A DNA stretch of 64,000 nt, from contig CM049319.1 of assembly GCA_026874595.1 (NCBI GenBank), forward strand, positions 21,129,601-21,193,600, in the 5' to 3' direction. Below, one piece after another: positions 1 through 12,282 of this stretch (its first letter is position 1; every line of letters begins with the position of its first letter). The DNA is from Sipunculus nudus (taxonomy: Eukaryota; Annelida; Sipuncula; Golfingiida; Sipunculidae). The notes under the pieces are model-generated. The model was given only the letters and a program-made list of their open reading frames with translations, ran no database searches and was not told the origin of the DNA. A program made the translations under genes and the position numbers.

Positions 1-345
1 GGCGCCACCAGTCTGCAGAAACTGATGAAACACTCCATGATCAATATCCATGCAAAAAATCATGATGATCAATGCATTAGTTGTTCAGATACTTGAGCTT
101 TTGTATCAAATTTTCCATTATTCTTGGGGGTACTTCGGAACCCCATAGCTCGAAGAATATAGGTCACAGTGACCTAATTTCAGGTTTACAAGGAGAATTT
201 CCATAGACCTCCCAGGATGTCAAGTAAGAAGATTCCAGTTCTAGCGGTTACGATTTGTGCCCTGTTAACGGACAGACGGCCGGACGGACAACGGACAAAA
301 GGTGATCCCTATAGCTCAGATGACTTACAGTCAGCTGAGCTAAAA
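1..345 (-). repeat. Hairpin-headed dispersed repeat (family R1), minus-strand copy
   Basis: Read on the minus strand it begins with a hairpin at 313-341 (13-bp arms, 12 of 13 paired, 3-base loop), followed by CTATAG and a GTCCG-rich tract. Most of its length aligns by eye with 16126-16470 on the plus strand, including the shared block near the far end (AGACTGGTGGCGCC here, AGTGGTGGCACC there). It is therefore a dispersed element, possibly cut by the window edge. It encodes nothing visible. Confidence 0.75.
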
Positions 346-1191
346 AAACACTGCAAGTATTTTTGTTGTCTGGCTTAACAGTTTGACTTTCCAGGTATTT
401 ATGATCTGTTCATTCTTGTAGTTTTTCCCAGCCTCCAAGGCAGCACCCAACCCTTAGCAGCCTTTAAACTGATGACCATGACCAGTCCCCTTTTGTTCCT
501 AGATTTACAAAGAGGACAATCTAGTGGTTAAGAACATGGCCAGGGGTGTCAATGACAAGTCTTTGGAATGCATGGTTGGACTGGAACATACACTTACAAC
601 CTGGCAGTCAAAAGTCCAGTGCCCTAACTATTAAAACAGACTGCTTCACAAGTGTTTGCTCTCCCAATCTTTTGATATCAAGGGGGTTGAAAATAATTTA
701 TCTTATATATCTTTGTGTACAGATACCTATGGTGTTCTAGGAAATAAGGAAACATTTCAATTATTTTTTTTTCTCAGAAACTTACAGAAATGCATATTAG
801 TTCAAAAGTTATTCCTACATGTCAATTACAATGCAGCAAATTATCATAGACACCATGGTCTCATAATAAGAAAGACATGCAGATTCAGAACAAATATTTT
901 CTTCAAAAGCCAGACACTCTTTGAAGGTTTACAAATGTCAACCAAATTGATCCAAGTTCCTGCTTTAGTGTGAAAGGAAGTTATGACAAGGCTGTGCACT
1001 GACAGAGTTCAGGTGAGCTAGATTAGTTAACCAAACTCTTTCAATCCCTGACCAGGCAGGTGGTATGATGATGGTAATGAATGGGGCATTGTTGGGTAAT
1101 ACCTTGCCCTCACTGTTATGTAATAATGCCCCACCTAAATTGAATAATCACTCACCTATTGATAATTCTTTTGTCAAAGGAAAAACAATAA
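346..1191. other. Non-coding stretch, nothing specific seen
   Basis: AT-rich sequence. Short reading frames here have no splice-site support and no protein character. Confidence 0.5.
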
Positions 1192-1504
1192 CAACTCCCT
1201 GGTCTGTTTGGAGAAAACATTCAGTGCAGAATTGTCTTAAGTGGGGAGTGTGAGAAACTTCACTTGCCCTGGGTCAGTGATTGGATGTTAGTGTGGAGCT
1301 CTGCAGTTGGCCAGCTGGTCAACAGGTTGAAAGGATGGGGCTACTGGGTATCAGTCATTGATTTAGAAGAAAAAGGTTCCATGCTTGGAGTACAACTTAA
1401 CATTAACAGAAAACTACCAGAAATGTTACAGTGTGCTGCTATCGTTAATTTTACACTGGATTATGGGCTTTACTATGATCTTGACGATCCTGAAAATGGT
1501 ACAG
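1192..1504 (+). CDS. Candidate exon, possible alternative first exon, product unknown
   Basis: A reading frame opens just after a TAA at 1189 and runs without a stop to a consensus donor, ACAG|GTAAGT at 1504/1505. The first ATG in frame is at 1285, in a weak context (T at -3), so the true start could be this ATG or an acceptor further upstream. From that ATG the peptide is about 73 residues, rich in Trp early (WSSAVGQ, GWGYW) and ending in an acidic stretch, DLDDPENGT. The exon ends one base into a codon. That base is G, so it could splice to 53675, which starts with two bases (TT), and give Val. This matches the phase of the stronger first exon at 21436-21685, so it may be an alternative start of the same gene. 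It could equally belong to an unrelated upstream gene, or be chance. I recognise no family. Confidence 0.4.
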
Positions 1505-2099
1505 GTAAGTTCTGTTAGAAACATACAGGTATACCTAATCAAGTGGTCTCTATGGTTGTGCCTGAAACCTGTAACCCACACTGTGTGGTTGGCTTCATAT
1601 TTGTAAGTTTAACTTGTCTGCTTCATTGATCTGTGAGATGTTTTCATTTTTCCAGTTTCAACTTATGAGAACCTACACCATGAATAATACACAATAAATT
1701 CTACATTAATTATTTTGTAGTAAGTATGATAATGAAGCGAGAAATTCCAGTGATCTTATATAAGCACATAAAATGCAGGACCCAGCAGAACTGCAAATAA
1801 GTGGAAATTCTTTTATTTACAATAATGCCAAACAATATAAATTACTGGATATTTTGTATTATATAATTCTGTGATTTACAGGTTAAACCTAACAGACCTG
1901 TTGTTATTTATAAAATCAGAGCAACTGTAGAATTAGTACCTACGGGAAATGGTCTTAATCAAGGAACAATTTTGTGGTGTCTGTGCCTTAGTATTGCCTA
2001 TATGAGGTATTCATCTGTTGTTCATATGTCTGCTGTGTCTCCATCTGGTGGTGAACATGTCATGAGAAATTCATGATTTATTTGTACACATAACTTGCA
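1505..2099. other. Non-coding stretch, nothing specific seen
   Basis: AT-rich sequence following the donor at 1505. It would be the start of an intron if the upstream exon is real. Confidence 0.4.
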
Positions 2100-2185
2100 A
2101 TTGTTAAGCTCTTCAGCAGGTCTTGAACCAGCAACCATGTGATACAATTTCCTATGTACTACCAATGCGCTGGCAAGGCGAGTTG
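2100..2185 (-). mobile_element. tRNA-like head of a probable SINE
   Basis: On the minus strand there is an A-box-like TGCCAGCGCATTGGTA (2175-2160) and, about 30 nt on, a B-box-like GGTTCAAGACC (2129-2119). The order and spacing fit an RNA polymerase III internal promoter. The sequence does not fold into a convincing full tRNA, and the stretch down to about 1920 could be the SINE body. The head is clear; the family and full extent are not. Confidence 0.5.
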
Positions 2186-3536
2186 GAATTCAGGGGTCAA
2201 GTGGGGATATTTAAGTCTTTAATTCAGAATTAGTCATAGTTGTTAAAACGAGGGTTAATTTTTTTAAGCATTTGCAACGTCCGAGTGCTTCACACATAAG
2301 CCAAGTGGTGTAAACAAGCAGAGGGAGGAATCATGACGGATATGAACATGTTGAATCGCGTGAAGAAAGGATAAATTATACATTATTACAGGCTAAGATA
2401 AAAAGTGTAAAGGCTATAGGATACAATTAATGTACTGAGGAGTAAGTCTGATCTATCATTGGAACACTTAACATGTATTTGTTGTGGATAAAGGACTCCT
2501 GACCGGTAGGTACTGATTGTAAAGTCGCACCATAAAATCAGTCAGAGCGATTAAAGAATAGGTGCCTACAGGAAAATTGACTTGTACTTAGTATATGAAG
2601 GGAATAGTTTTAATGCTAACCTAATGAGGGTGATGTATTTGGTGGGGATATGGTAAAATGAGTGTTGATAAACTGATATTTAAACCCTTAAGTCATTATT
2701 TTTTGTCAATAGCACTTCTTCACAAAATCCCCTTGGAGTTTACCCAATAGGCACTTATTCTATAACCATATCAGTCAGTCTTTTACCCTACACCACTATG
2801 TACATGTATAATATACATTAGATACCAAAGGAGTTACTGAATAAAAAACTTGTTTACCTGTTTTAGATGGCTTCTCATTCATGAAGCTTTCATTTTCACA
2901 ATTCTTTCCCTTAAGTAAATATTGCAAGTACGTAAGTAATGTTGTAAGTCTTATGCAAATACTAAAGTATACTAACAGGTTCCTCATTCAAAGAAGAGAT
3001 CATAGTTCCTGCAGTTTTAATAAAAAGCTTGAGAAGAAAAAAATGGTTCCATTTTGATATTGTTTATACTGCTGTCACATCTTTACCTTGGAAGGACAGA
3101 TCAGTCCATGAAATACAGGATTCAGTTCTTGTTTTGGCACTTCAGGGTCTCACTCAGTCCCAACATGACCAAAGAAGATGATTTATGAGATACTGGGAGC
3201 TTTTGTTGTTTATATCATGTTCATGTTCAAGGATACATCTATGAAAAAGCAGTATTTCATGTGATGCGCAAGGAATAACAACTGTCATGGTTTATATAAC
3301 AGAGTTATGCAAGGATGGGAGTTTTGGCTTGTTTCTATCTATTTAGGTTTCATATGAAGTCAGAGAATACTGTAAAGAAATGATGATGCAGTTTTAGAGA
3401 TCTAGGATATTAAATTAATTTCTCCCCTGATACACAGTTAACTTAAGATATTATCATGTGCAGATTTATAAGGGACACTGGAGTTCTGCACCCCTTTTTT
3501 TCAACCTAAAATATGATTAAATATCTGGGGAAAAAA
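2186..3536. other. Non-coding stretch, nothing specific seen
   Basis: AT-rich sequence. The only frame of note (minus, 2796-2987) has no splice or protein support. Confidence 0.45.
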
Positions 3537-3903
3537 TACAATAGGGCATCATTTATCTGAACACTATTTAACTGAAAATTATTTATCCGAAAACTGTAAA
3601 CTGAAATTTTGATAGTCCATATGAAATTCATTGTTTCGAGGACCAATAGCAATAATTGCAATGAATTTTACATGATAAATTAATTAAATGGATGGAACAC
3701 CAAATAAAACTGCTGTTGCCAAGGCTTATTTTGGACAAGCTTCATTAATTCTTGTCCATCAGTTTCTGGTCCACTGCTCAGAGGAAGGTCAGCAATCGTG
3801 TTGAATCTTAATTGCCATATCCTTTATCCGAAAGATCAAAAGATCATTTATCCAAACAAAACCCCTGTCCAGTGGGCTTTTCAGATAAACAACACACTAC
3901 TGC
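3537..3903. mobile_element. Probable pogo/mariner-like MITE with imperfect inverted ends
   Basis: The left end carries TTTATCTGAA and the right end, read in reverse complement, carries GTTTATCTGAA at a similar distance from the edge. Further copies of the TTATCCGAA word lie just inside both ends. Subterminal repeats of this kind are usual for Tc1/mariner and pogo-like non-autonomous elements. The exact edges and target duplication are unclear. Confidence 0.45.
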
Positions 3904-3906
3904 ATA

Positions 3907-3930
3907 CATATATATATATATATATATATT
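3907..3930. repeat. (AT)n microsatellite
   Basis: Eleven or so uninterrupted AT dinucleotides. Confidence 0.95.
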
Positions 3931-4102
3931 GCAATATATTATCATAATAATAAATAGAATTATAGACTTAGGTTCCATTAATGAGTTTACTGTGAAATAT
4001 TATTTAGTTATATATTTGAAATGTGATTAAATATATATATTTGAAATTAAAATGTGTCATGCAGGGACTAAAAAGGTAAATATATATAATATTATTAATA
4101 TA

Positions 4103-4148
4103 TGTTTGTGTGTGTGTGCACGTGAGGGTGTACGTGTGCAGGTGTGTC
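4103..4148. repeat. GT-rich microsatellite
   Basis: A short perfect TG run that decays into alternating GTG/CGTG sequence. Confidence 0.8.
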
Positions 4149-7100
4149 GGTGAGCCCTTCACCCAGGAAGATAAATTGACGCCAATGACTCTATATGCTA
4201 AACACTGAAAAGAAGTACAGGGTTTGCATCTTAGACATTCTTCTTAAAGGGACATAATCAGGAGCTTAATTATGCCTATTCTTTCACACTATCATTTCAA
4301 TTTTTTTTATACAAATGTTTCCCAGCAAAACCATCCCAGCACACGGTCTCATTTCCTTGGATACGGCTGTTTAACACTATGTTATTGCTCTGCTTGTTGG
4401 TAAACACAGTCTGTTTATCATAACAAGGCCGTGTGACTGGAGGTCCAATTAAGAGGGGCAACATGCAGATTTTCAGTCAGCAGAAACATGTATTACATTA
4501 TTTGGGCCAAGTCAGTCAGGACATCTCCATATTGACAGTGATTTGGCTCAGCACACGGCCCCGTTCGCTTTGTTTATGTTTACACCTGTCATCGCGACCG
4601 GTCCACTGTTTAAAACATTCGTTTACAGGAGAAAGCATATGGTTTCAGGGCAATATTTTGGCAGGTACAGATTAAATTTTAAAGGGAAGAAGCTATTTTT
4701 TGTGTTAACTCAACATGCTTTTTAGGTGATTGGGCCCCTTTAACAATACATCTGTGAGAGTCAAGTTAAAAGTCTTCTAATCGCTTCTTACAAACTTGTA
4801 TACCTATACAAAGGTGTTGGGCCGGCCTTCCCATTTTCTAAGATCCTATATCTGCTACTGATAATGGCCAAACATGTAGGTACTGATTTAGTTGCCCTAG
4901 ATCAGATTATGTATGCTATAAGATGGTGTAGAAACAAAATCTCTTTGCATTTAGATGAAAAAACAATTTTGATTTGTTTTCTTGGATAGTCATTAAACTA
5001 ATACTTGATTTAAAAAAAAATCAAAATTTTAAACCTAATTTTAGATTAAAGTTTAATAAATGGTGTTTTAAAGAATTTTCAATAATTATGTGTTAAAAGG
5101 CAGCCTTGAATTGTCTTGTTTACCTGAGCAGACCTAAATAAAACACAAGTTGTGAAGCCAGCTGGCAGAGTGTAGGTATGTGACTGACAGGTGAGAGGGA
5201 CTGCACTGTACACAAGAAAATAAAGATAAAATGTAGTCTGCCGTGTATATAAAGTACCAGTAAACAAACCTATACGGCTGCTGATGCAAGCCCACAGCAA
5301 GCAGCCCTCAAAAGAGGAGGAAACTTAGCATCATCTCTCTGATGTCTCACGTCCCCAGTTGAAAGGGATTTTCACCTGCCCCAGGTAGTACACTGTCAAA
5401 ACCCCAGGGGGCACCTGTTACATATTGTAAAATTTTTCAACTCTCCCAGAGTTCCCCTGGAATTTGTTTTACATTTGCCTGGACACCTTGTGATTTCTAG
5501 GAAGGCTCCTCTAACAGGTTGGTCAATTCTGTATCTGAGAGCTCTGTTAATTATCAAAAGATCATAATATGAAGTGTAATAGATACTACCTGTCCAGCCC
5601 TTTGTACTGAAAGGTCTTGAATAATATTGCTTAAGTTGGCAATTCAGCCATCTGCACAGTAAATTAGGTAAACCTTTGTAATAGGATTAATTACATAGCT
5701 GATGTTTGAAGTGTAATTTTCTCAATTATGTGAGAAACAACCAATCTGCTTGTTATCATGATAAATGACAGAACTGAACAAAAATATATTTTTTTTTATC
5801 TTGTCTTGTTATAATTTTAGGGAGGCTACTCTTAGTTCACTTTGGTGGACTTAAGTCTGAGTATTCTTTGCAAATGGCATTAAAACCTAATTGACTTAAT
5901 AATATTATCAAAGACTCTATCCCCCCCCCCCCATCTTCCAGTCATAAATAAGCCACATTAACCTTTAGTGTACTGGTCATTGAGTTTTGAAAATGTTCTT
6001 AAAAAAATTAAAAAGCAGTTGACCTTGCGACTTGATAATTGTAACAAAATTTGGTTGTCAGTTGTTTTGTATGGTACATTGGTAGGTGGTTGCTTGATCA
6101 AGGTACACTTGAACTGTAAAACTATCCATGCCAGGTTAAATGGGTCATTACCTGTTGTAACGATCTGATCTGGGTGTTGCTTAAACCAGGGACCACTGTA
6201 TGAATATTTTGCATGTTTTGTTGCCAAAACTGAGGTTGCTAATGTTCGGCTTGCACAGCATGTAAGGGCCCAAACTTGAAGAAAAAGGCATCATGTAGGG
6301 CACCCTTTCTTTGTGTAAAAGTTAGATACTATTGATAGTGATATCTGTGGTATTTAATATCAGAACATTTGTTTACATAAAACACTGCTCTTTAAAGTAT
6401 ATCTGGTATAACAGGTTTGACTGTTATTAAAGTAGCACATGAGTACCACTTGTGAGCATTTAGCCGCATATATGAAATTTATTTTGATACCCAGAAAGAC
6501 TGACTGATACCCAGCTCCACTTATAATGGACACTGAATCAGCTGGTGAAAGCCAGTACTGTGTATATTTATGATTCAGAAAGCCTGGGGATGTAGTCATG
6601 ATTTAACTCGTTGAGTTGATTATGTCTACTCAGTCACCACCAAAAGGCAAACCTGGGGAATATAAAAAAACGAAAGTGCCATCTGCAGGGGAAATTCGGA
6701 ACTAACTGCAATTACTTGTTCCAGATGTAAGATGTTTTACAGTGAAGTACTGCTCAGGATTTTGTCCAGAGATAATTTTTTTCAGTTCATGTGAACATCC
6801 TCAGTCTACTGTTATGTGCTTGACCTGGTCCAATTTAAGTTAATAGCAATAACAATTTCAAAAGAGAAAGGGAAGTTGATAAAATCAGCATTCAGCTGTT
6901 GTTTTTGTTTGCATCTAGGTTATGATGAGAACTAACTTAATCATAAAGCACATGATATAATTTATCTGCTGGTTTGCCATAAATAACAAGGTACATCTCA
7001 TTTTATTTCAGTCAATTTTGTGAGGGTTTCTCACAAAAATTTTACAGAATATGCCAGATGATTGACCGTATTCACTTATACCTCAGGCAAAACTTGAGTA

Positions 7101-8299
7101 TTAAGATACATCAGTTACACATGGTTTACCTAGTGAAGTCCTGCCCTTCATTTGGGCATCAGAAGCTATACAAGAATTGCTAGAAAATGCTTTCAGTTAC
7201 CTTACTCCAGTCGAAATTTTGATTACGTTTATATAACAAACTTACATGCTCATCATGATCAGGGTTTTATCAGTTCTCCTGTTTATTTAAAATTTGGGCA
7301 GTTTTGTGTCAATTTAACAGATTTTGAAAATTTTCCCAGTTGATGATGTTAGAGCATCTTAGCTCTTTAGAGCATCTTTGGCATCTTTGAATCACAACAG
7401 ATCATGTGAATCTATATGTCACAGTTGAGATTGAAATCCAGATATTTAACTACCAAGATGACAGTTGCAATCTTACGTAGGCTAAATCACAGTTGGAGTC
7501 TCATTTAGACCCCAATATGACATATATGTGTGTAATATTGTTGTACTTTCTTTGCAACAAGATTTCTTAAAAGAATAAGTGTTTCAAATTGCCATATTTT
7601 ATGACAGTAAGAAAATCATATAAAAAAGGTGGAATTGTTGTTCATAATTTGATAACACAGCAAATTTTGCATATGTATACAACTTGGATGGCTTTCTGGA
7701 TTTTGTGGTAGGTGGCGCAACCTACATACACCATTTGGCTGCAGACATCCATGGTAATATGCAACACTTCACTCTATTTCCCCTTGCCACTCAATCCATG
7801 CCTCACTTCACCCGTTTCACTCTGATTTAGTCGGATACACATAGTCGCTTGTCGACTACCCGTATTCTAGTTACACTGTAAATTAAGCTGATCAAGAACA
7901 TTCAAGTGATGATGGAATAACGCATAGAGTTATTTCAATTTAAAATTAGTTTAAATTTCACCATCATTCACTTACACCTATATAGGGCCAACTATTGGTT
8001 TATAATACAGGTGAAATGGGGATTTAATGATGACCCCACAAGCACATACTCAGCAAGAAAAATGTGTGGGGCTAAAAAGTCTGGTTCTGCAGCCAGCTGT
8101 GTTAGAGGGTTTATACCATCAGCTGTGTACTGAGTGCTTCACCCCCCTCAGGGTTCACACCCCACCTGTCTGAGGGGTCACTGGAGCAGCTGGGGGCGGG
8201 TTCATCTCCTTTGGATGAGGAAGGAGACTGGGGGATTCCATCATCTGGATATGGAGGCTGCCCATAACCTCCTACATCTGTTGTTGTATACTGTAGTTG
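4149..8299. other. Long non-coding stretch
   Basis: No exon-like frame with both splice signals was found. It holds a C12 run at 5921-5932. Near 6075-6205 there is a possible solo end of a pogo-like element on the minus strand: an outer CAGTGGTCCCTGGTTTAAG followed by ACC/GGT-rich subterminal sequence. Nothing else stands out. Confidence 0.45.
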
Positions 8300-9450
8300 T
8301 ACTGATGCATGTGGATGTACCACTTCTGTACTACAGCAGTACTACACCAGTATTATGATTTGCTATGCTGTGGGTACTGTTACTGTAGAATTATTATGTT
8401 TCAGTATCTTTGTACCATTTCTGATTTACAGAAGATTAAGGAAGATTTTGTTCTACAGTTTATTGGGTATTTACATACTGGAATGATACCGAATAATACT
8501 CCACAGTGTATTGGATGGATGTATCAGAATGGGTACAATTTTGGATGTGCAGAAGTAATTTATTGACATTGTATACTTTTCAGTCTTGGGTCTATGCATG
8601 TGCCATTCACAGGACAATCTCTGACCTGCGGATCATCCTGCGAGCAGAGTTGTTCTGCAGGATCATGGACATACATACCAGGAACTGTACTACATGCAGT
8701 TTCAGATGTTCAGAGGATGTTACAAGATGATTTTTTGTCTGTATTATGGATGAAAGTACCATAATTGTACCATCTGGGAACACTGGTATCAATAAATGGC
8801 ACCATTTATTAATTCGGGTGTATTTATCAGAATTTGCATCAGTTCTGATGTGCAGATAATTATGTGAGATGTAAAAATCATTGTCCTGAATGTATGTTCC
8901 AGACTCAGATGTATATCTGATTTGTGAGATATCACTCTTCAGTATTTCTGATGTACAAACCAGACTCTGTATCAGTGTTAAAAACAGGAAGATCATCATC
9001 AGTTGATCTGCATCTCACCAGATTCTGTTAACTTTCATTCATTTTGCCGCTGCCGTATCATTTCCACATCATCAGGATGCGGAGGTGTTCAGCATCATTG
9101 TTCTGATACATTGGTGCTGGTTCATAATGTTTCCCGATTGGTTGTCAATGTATACCTACATAGATATGTCAGATGACAAAGGATTATCTATTGTGTATTC
9201 AGATGTATTTTCCATCACTGAATGTGATCTTTATAACATCTGTATTAAAGCTGATTTAATCTGCAACTTGTTCCAAAAAACAGGATGATCATGTATTAAA
9301 AATGTAATCAAGGTTTACATTTAACATTTCTTTGGATGGAGTTTTAAAGTACAGACTAATTGGAAGATATAGCTTTCATGAAAACTGCCTGTATCAGCAT
9401 ATGATTGCTTTATAAAGTCTTCACATCAGCTGACATACTCTGGATGTGAT
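8300..9450. repeat. Decayed repeat-like region
   Basis: Words such as CAGATGT, TTTCTGAT and CAGAATG recur at irregular spacing on both strands through about 1.1 kb, suggesting an old, diverged tandem repeat. A 130-codon minus-strand frame at 8607-8999 falls in it. That frame has no recognisable domain and is probably a by-product of the repeat. No clean period could be set by eye. Confidence 0.3.
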
Positions 9451-10230
9451 TCACTAATGACTACAGATCAACCACACTTTGACCAGCCTTTGGATCAGGT
9501 TAATATGGATGAACACAAAGAAACTGGTATGTGAAATTCCTAACATGTCAATATCTCTAATGAATGTATATATTAAGATATATTATAGTGTATACAGAAA
9601 ATCCTGCAAGCACAATCACTTTCAGGACAAACAAATATAGCTGCTATACTTTAACCAGGACCAATACAGTGATCAGTATAACAGACAGGTCATGTAAGTG
9701 GAATGGTCATCAGTGGTAGGATTCTGCTGTAAAATCATATTTCATGATTGAAAGATAAAAAATGGCCGATGATCAATAACTAATTATTTTATGTACGATC
9801 TAATTATTGCTAAAAAATTGACCAAGTAAATTCAGTCCAACTTGTACATCAAGCAGAAAGGTCAAGGTAATGGCCGGGTTGTTAACACTTATATGTTGCA
9901 AAAGGTTAAGTTTTAAAGCTGATTGATTTTTTTATTTTTGCTCCGTCTTTCTTATATCCCTGAGGAAAAAAGAATATTTTATCAGGATAATATGATTGAC
10001 TTCTTTGGATGTGCAGACATAATAATTTATGATCAGTTATGCAATCGTTTTAATCAATTATGAGAGAATATTACCAATCTTGATATAATCGGTCAATTGC
10101 CACACCACTAATGGTCATTCAGTTGAGACTTCATATTATGACCTAAATATGTAATCTTGTTCACACGCACACACATTACCATAGTATGTGAACCCTGGGT
10201 TTAAATGAGGTAGACCTATGTGTAGATATA
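9451..10230. other. Non-coding stretch with a short dispersed repeat
   Basis: At 9745-9800 the sequence (GGCCGATGATCAATAACTAA and flanks) is similar to 28975-29030 (GACCGATGATCGATTAA and flanks), so it is a short dispersed repeat of unknown type. Confidence 0.4.
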
Positions 10231-10254
10231 TAGAGTAACTTCAAATTTTGACCA

Positions 10255-10345
10255 CCGCTTGGACGTAAGTGGTTGCATTTTCAAGGTGATTGTCTAAGCA
10301 AGGTCTTACATGAAGAGCCAAACAGAATTGGGACCGTGAAATAGT
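10255..10345 (+). repeat. Dispersed repeat, copy A (pair with 45225-45310)
   Basis: A block of about 85 bp, roughly three quarters identical by eye to 45225-45310. Shared words include TCAAGGTG, TTGTCT, GGTCT and TGGGACCGTGA, in the same order and spacing. Both copies contain repeated GTGGTTG/GTGGTC words like the subterminal repeats of pogo-like elements. The parent element is not identified. Confidence 0.65.
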
Positions 10346-11555
10346 AGTCATTATTTTGAGGTGGTTGCTTTGCGGAGGTGGTTGTTAGGCAAGATTTTAC
10401 TTTACATGGTTACAGTTAAAACAGGTTTCTGCAAGATAAAGGTTCCATTGTCACGTGAGAGATGTTATCTGGTTAAACATGGAAAAACAGGACAAGATGG
10501 AGGAGTAATTTATCACAAGCCTTCTTTTGTTCCTTATCAAACCAGGAGATGTTTTATGTTGGTAAAAGGAAGGTCACATGTACAGACTAAGTAAGTGCAG
10601 TGTTTGATAGACTGATAAGCTCATAAATATATTTTAATCGTACTGCTGTTTCTGTATATAGGTTGATGAGGAGTCTTCATTGCTTACAGGGATTGACATT
10701 AACACTCAATTACTCAGCCTATGTCTATGCTAATAATAATTACCCCTAAGATGGTCTGTCTTTGTGTCTAAATTTATATAGTTAGTCTGTGAACAAGTTC
10801 TATAGTCTGTTTCATCCCCTCATGTCCACCTTTTTTGCTATAAAAATTTTTATTAGGTACATTTCAAGGGAAACAATTATAGTGTAAAGGAGAGGATTGC
10901 AGAACCTAATTTTCAACAAGGTAACTTAATTCCTACCTTATGCCTTATTTGAGTAACAGAATTTTCTGAAATATGAGAAATCAGTCCACATTTTACAACA
11001 TATCAGACCCACTTATGGCGGTCAAGGTCATTGGTCACATGCAAAAACAGCCTCAACTGACCGCTTCTGATTGGATGATCTCTTGTAAACAATCTAAAAA
11101 ATATAACCAGCTAAAACAAAGATGGCTACTCATGGAGGGACACACCATATCTGCCAGATCATGATAAAGAGACTAAAATGTTGTGAAACATAAACAGGGA
11201 ATTAATTGTAAAATTCTTAACTGCCATATTAGGTTGTCACTTCCATATGTTGTTTTCTTGGAAAATATTAAAAAATATAAACCTTTAAGTAAATCATCTA
11301 CAAAAAACAGGTACACAGCAGTTGGTTAAATGGACTATAGGATATGTCACAGGCATGAGTGCAAATATGTAACATTTGATGTACTGGTATTAATGTGATT
11401 ACATACATGATTTTTTTTCCAACTCATTTTATTTATTGGAACCCTAATTAGAGATATTGGATGGACCAAAATTTTCCCAAAGTAAAGAGATGCCCATATT
11501 TGAAAGGTTAAGTTTCTTCAGTTTTTTTACATCACAGACCAACTGATTTGTTCAT
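10346..11555. other. Non-coding stretch, nothing specific seen
   Basis: AT-rich sequence. Frames at 10361-10594 and 10973-11164 have no splice or domain support. Confidence 0.45.
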
Positions 11556-12282
11556 AATAGAGAATTGTCCAATGTACAGAGGTGCCCACAATACAGAGGT
11601 GATCACAACAGATAGGTGCCCATGATACAGAGGCTCCCACAGTAGAGCTGCTCACATTACAGAGATGCCCCTGATAGAGAGTTAGCCACAAAACAGTTGT
11701 GCCCATGACACAGAGGAGCCCATAATATAAAGTTTCCCAATTTACAGGGATGCTCACATTATAGGGATGACATTGACACAGAGGTGCCCATGATACAGAA
11801 GTTTCCAAATACAGTGGTGCCCACAATACAGAGGTACCCACAATGCTTAGATACATACCTATGATACTGAGATGCCCTCAATACAGTGGTGCCCATGATA
11901 AAGATGTTGCCTCAGTACCGAGGTGCCCATGATAAAGAAGTAGCCACAATACAGAAGTGCCCATGATACAGATGCAGCCACAGTACAGAGGTGCCCATGA
12001 TATAGAAGTATCCACAATACAGAAGCGCCCATTATACAGATGTTGCCTCAGTAAAGAGGTGCCCATGATATAGAAGTATCCACAATACAGAAGTGCCCAT
12101 GAAATAGAGATGTCCATGATACAATGGTGCCCACCATCCAAAAGTGCCTATGACAAAGAGTTTCCAAAAGACAGAAGTGCCCACATTACAGAGGTGCCCA
12201 TGACACAGAGGTGCCCATTAAATAGAGGTGCTGACAATATAGAGAGTCAGAGATGCACACTATAAAGTTGTCCAATAATGAG
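11556..12282. repeat. 17-bp minisatellite, about 40 copies, with higher-order structure
   Basis: The consensus unit is TACAGAGGTGCCCATGA. Most units are exactly 17 bp and differ at a few sites. Between about 11895 and 12110 the units alternate in sets of four (units with TGCC, GCCCATGA, AGCCACAA or ATCCACAA, GCCCATGA), giving a 68-bp higher-order repeat of about three rounds. Because 17 is not a multiple of 3, the minus-strand frames here (11527-11856, 11878-12141) are three-phase mixtures of one unit and are not genes. Confidence 0.9.

Noticed and set aside
8607-8999. Minus-strand 130-codon frame
   Set aside because: Falls in a decayed repeat-like region; no domain, no splice sites, low-information sequence.
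11527-12141. Two minus-strand frames with repeating Trp-Ala-Pro and Cys-containing peptides
   Set aside because: They are translations of the 17-bp minisatellite.
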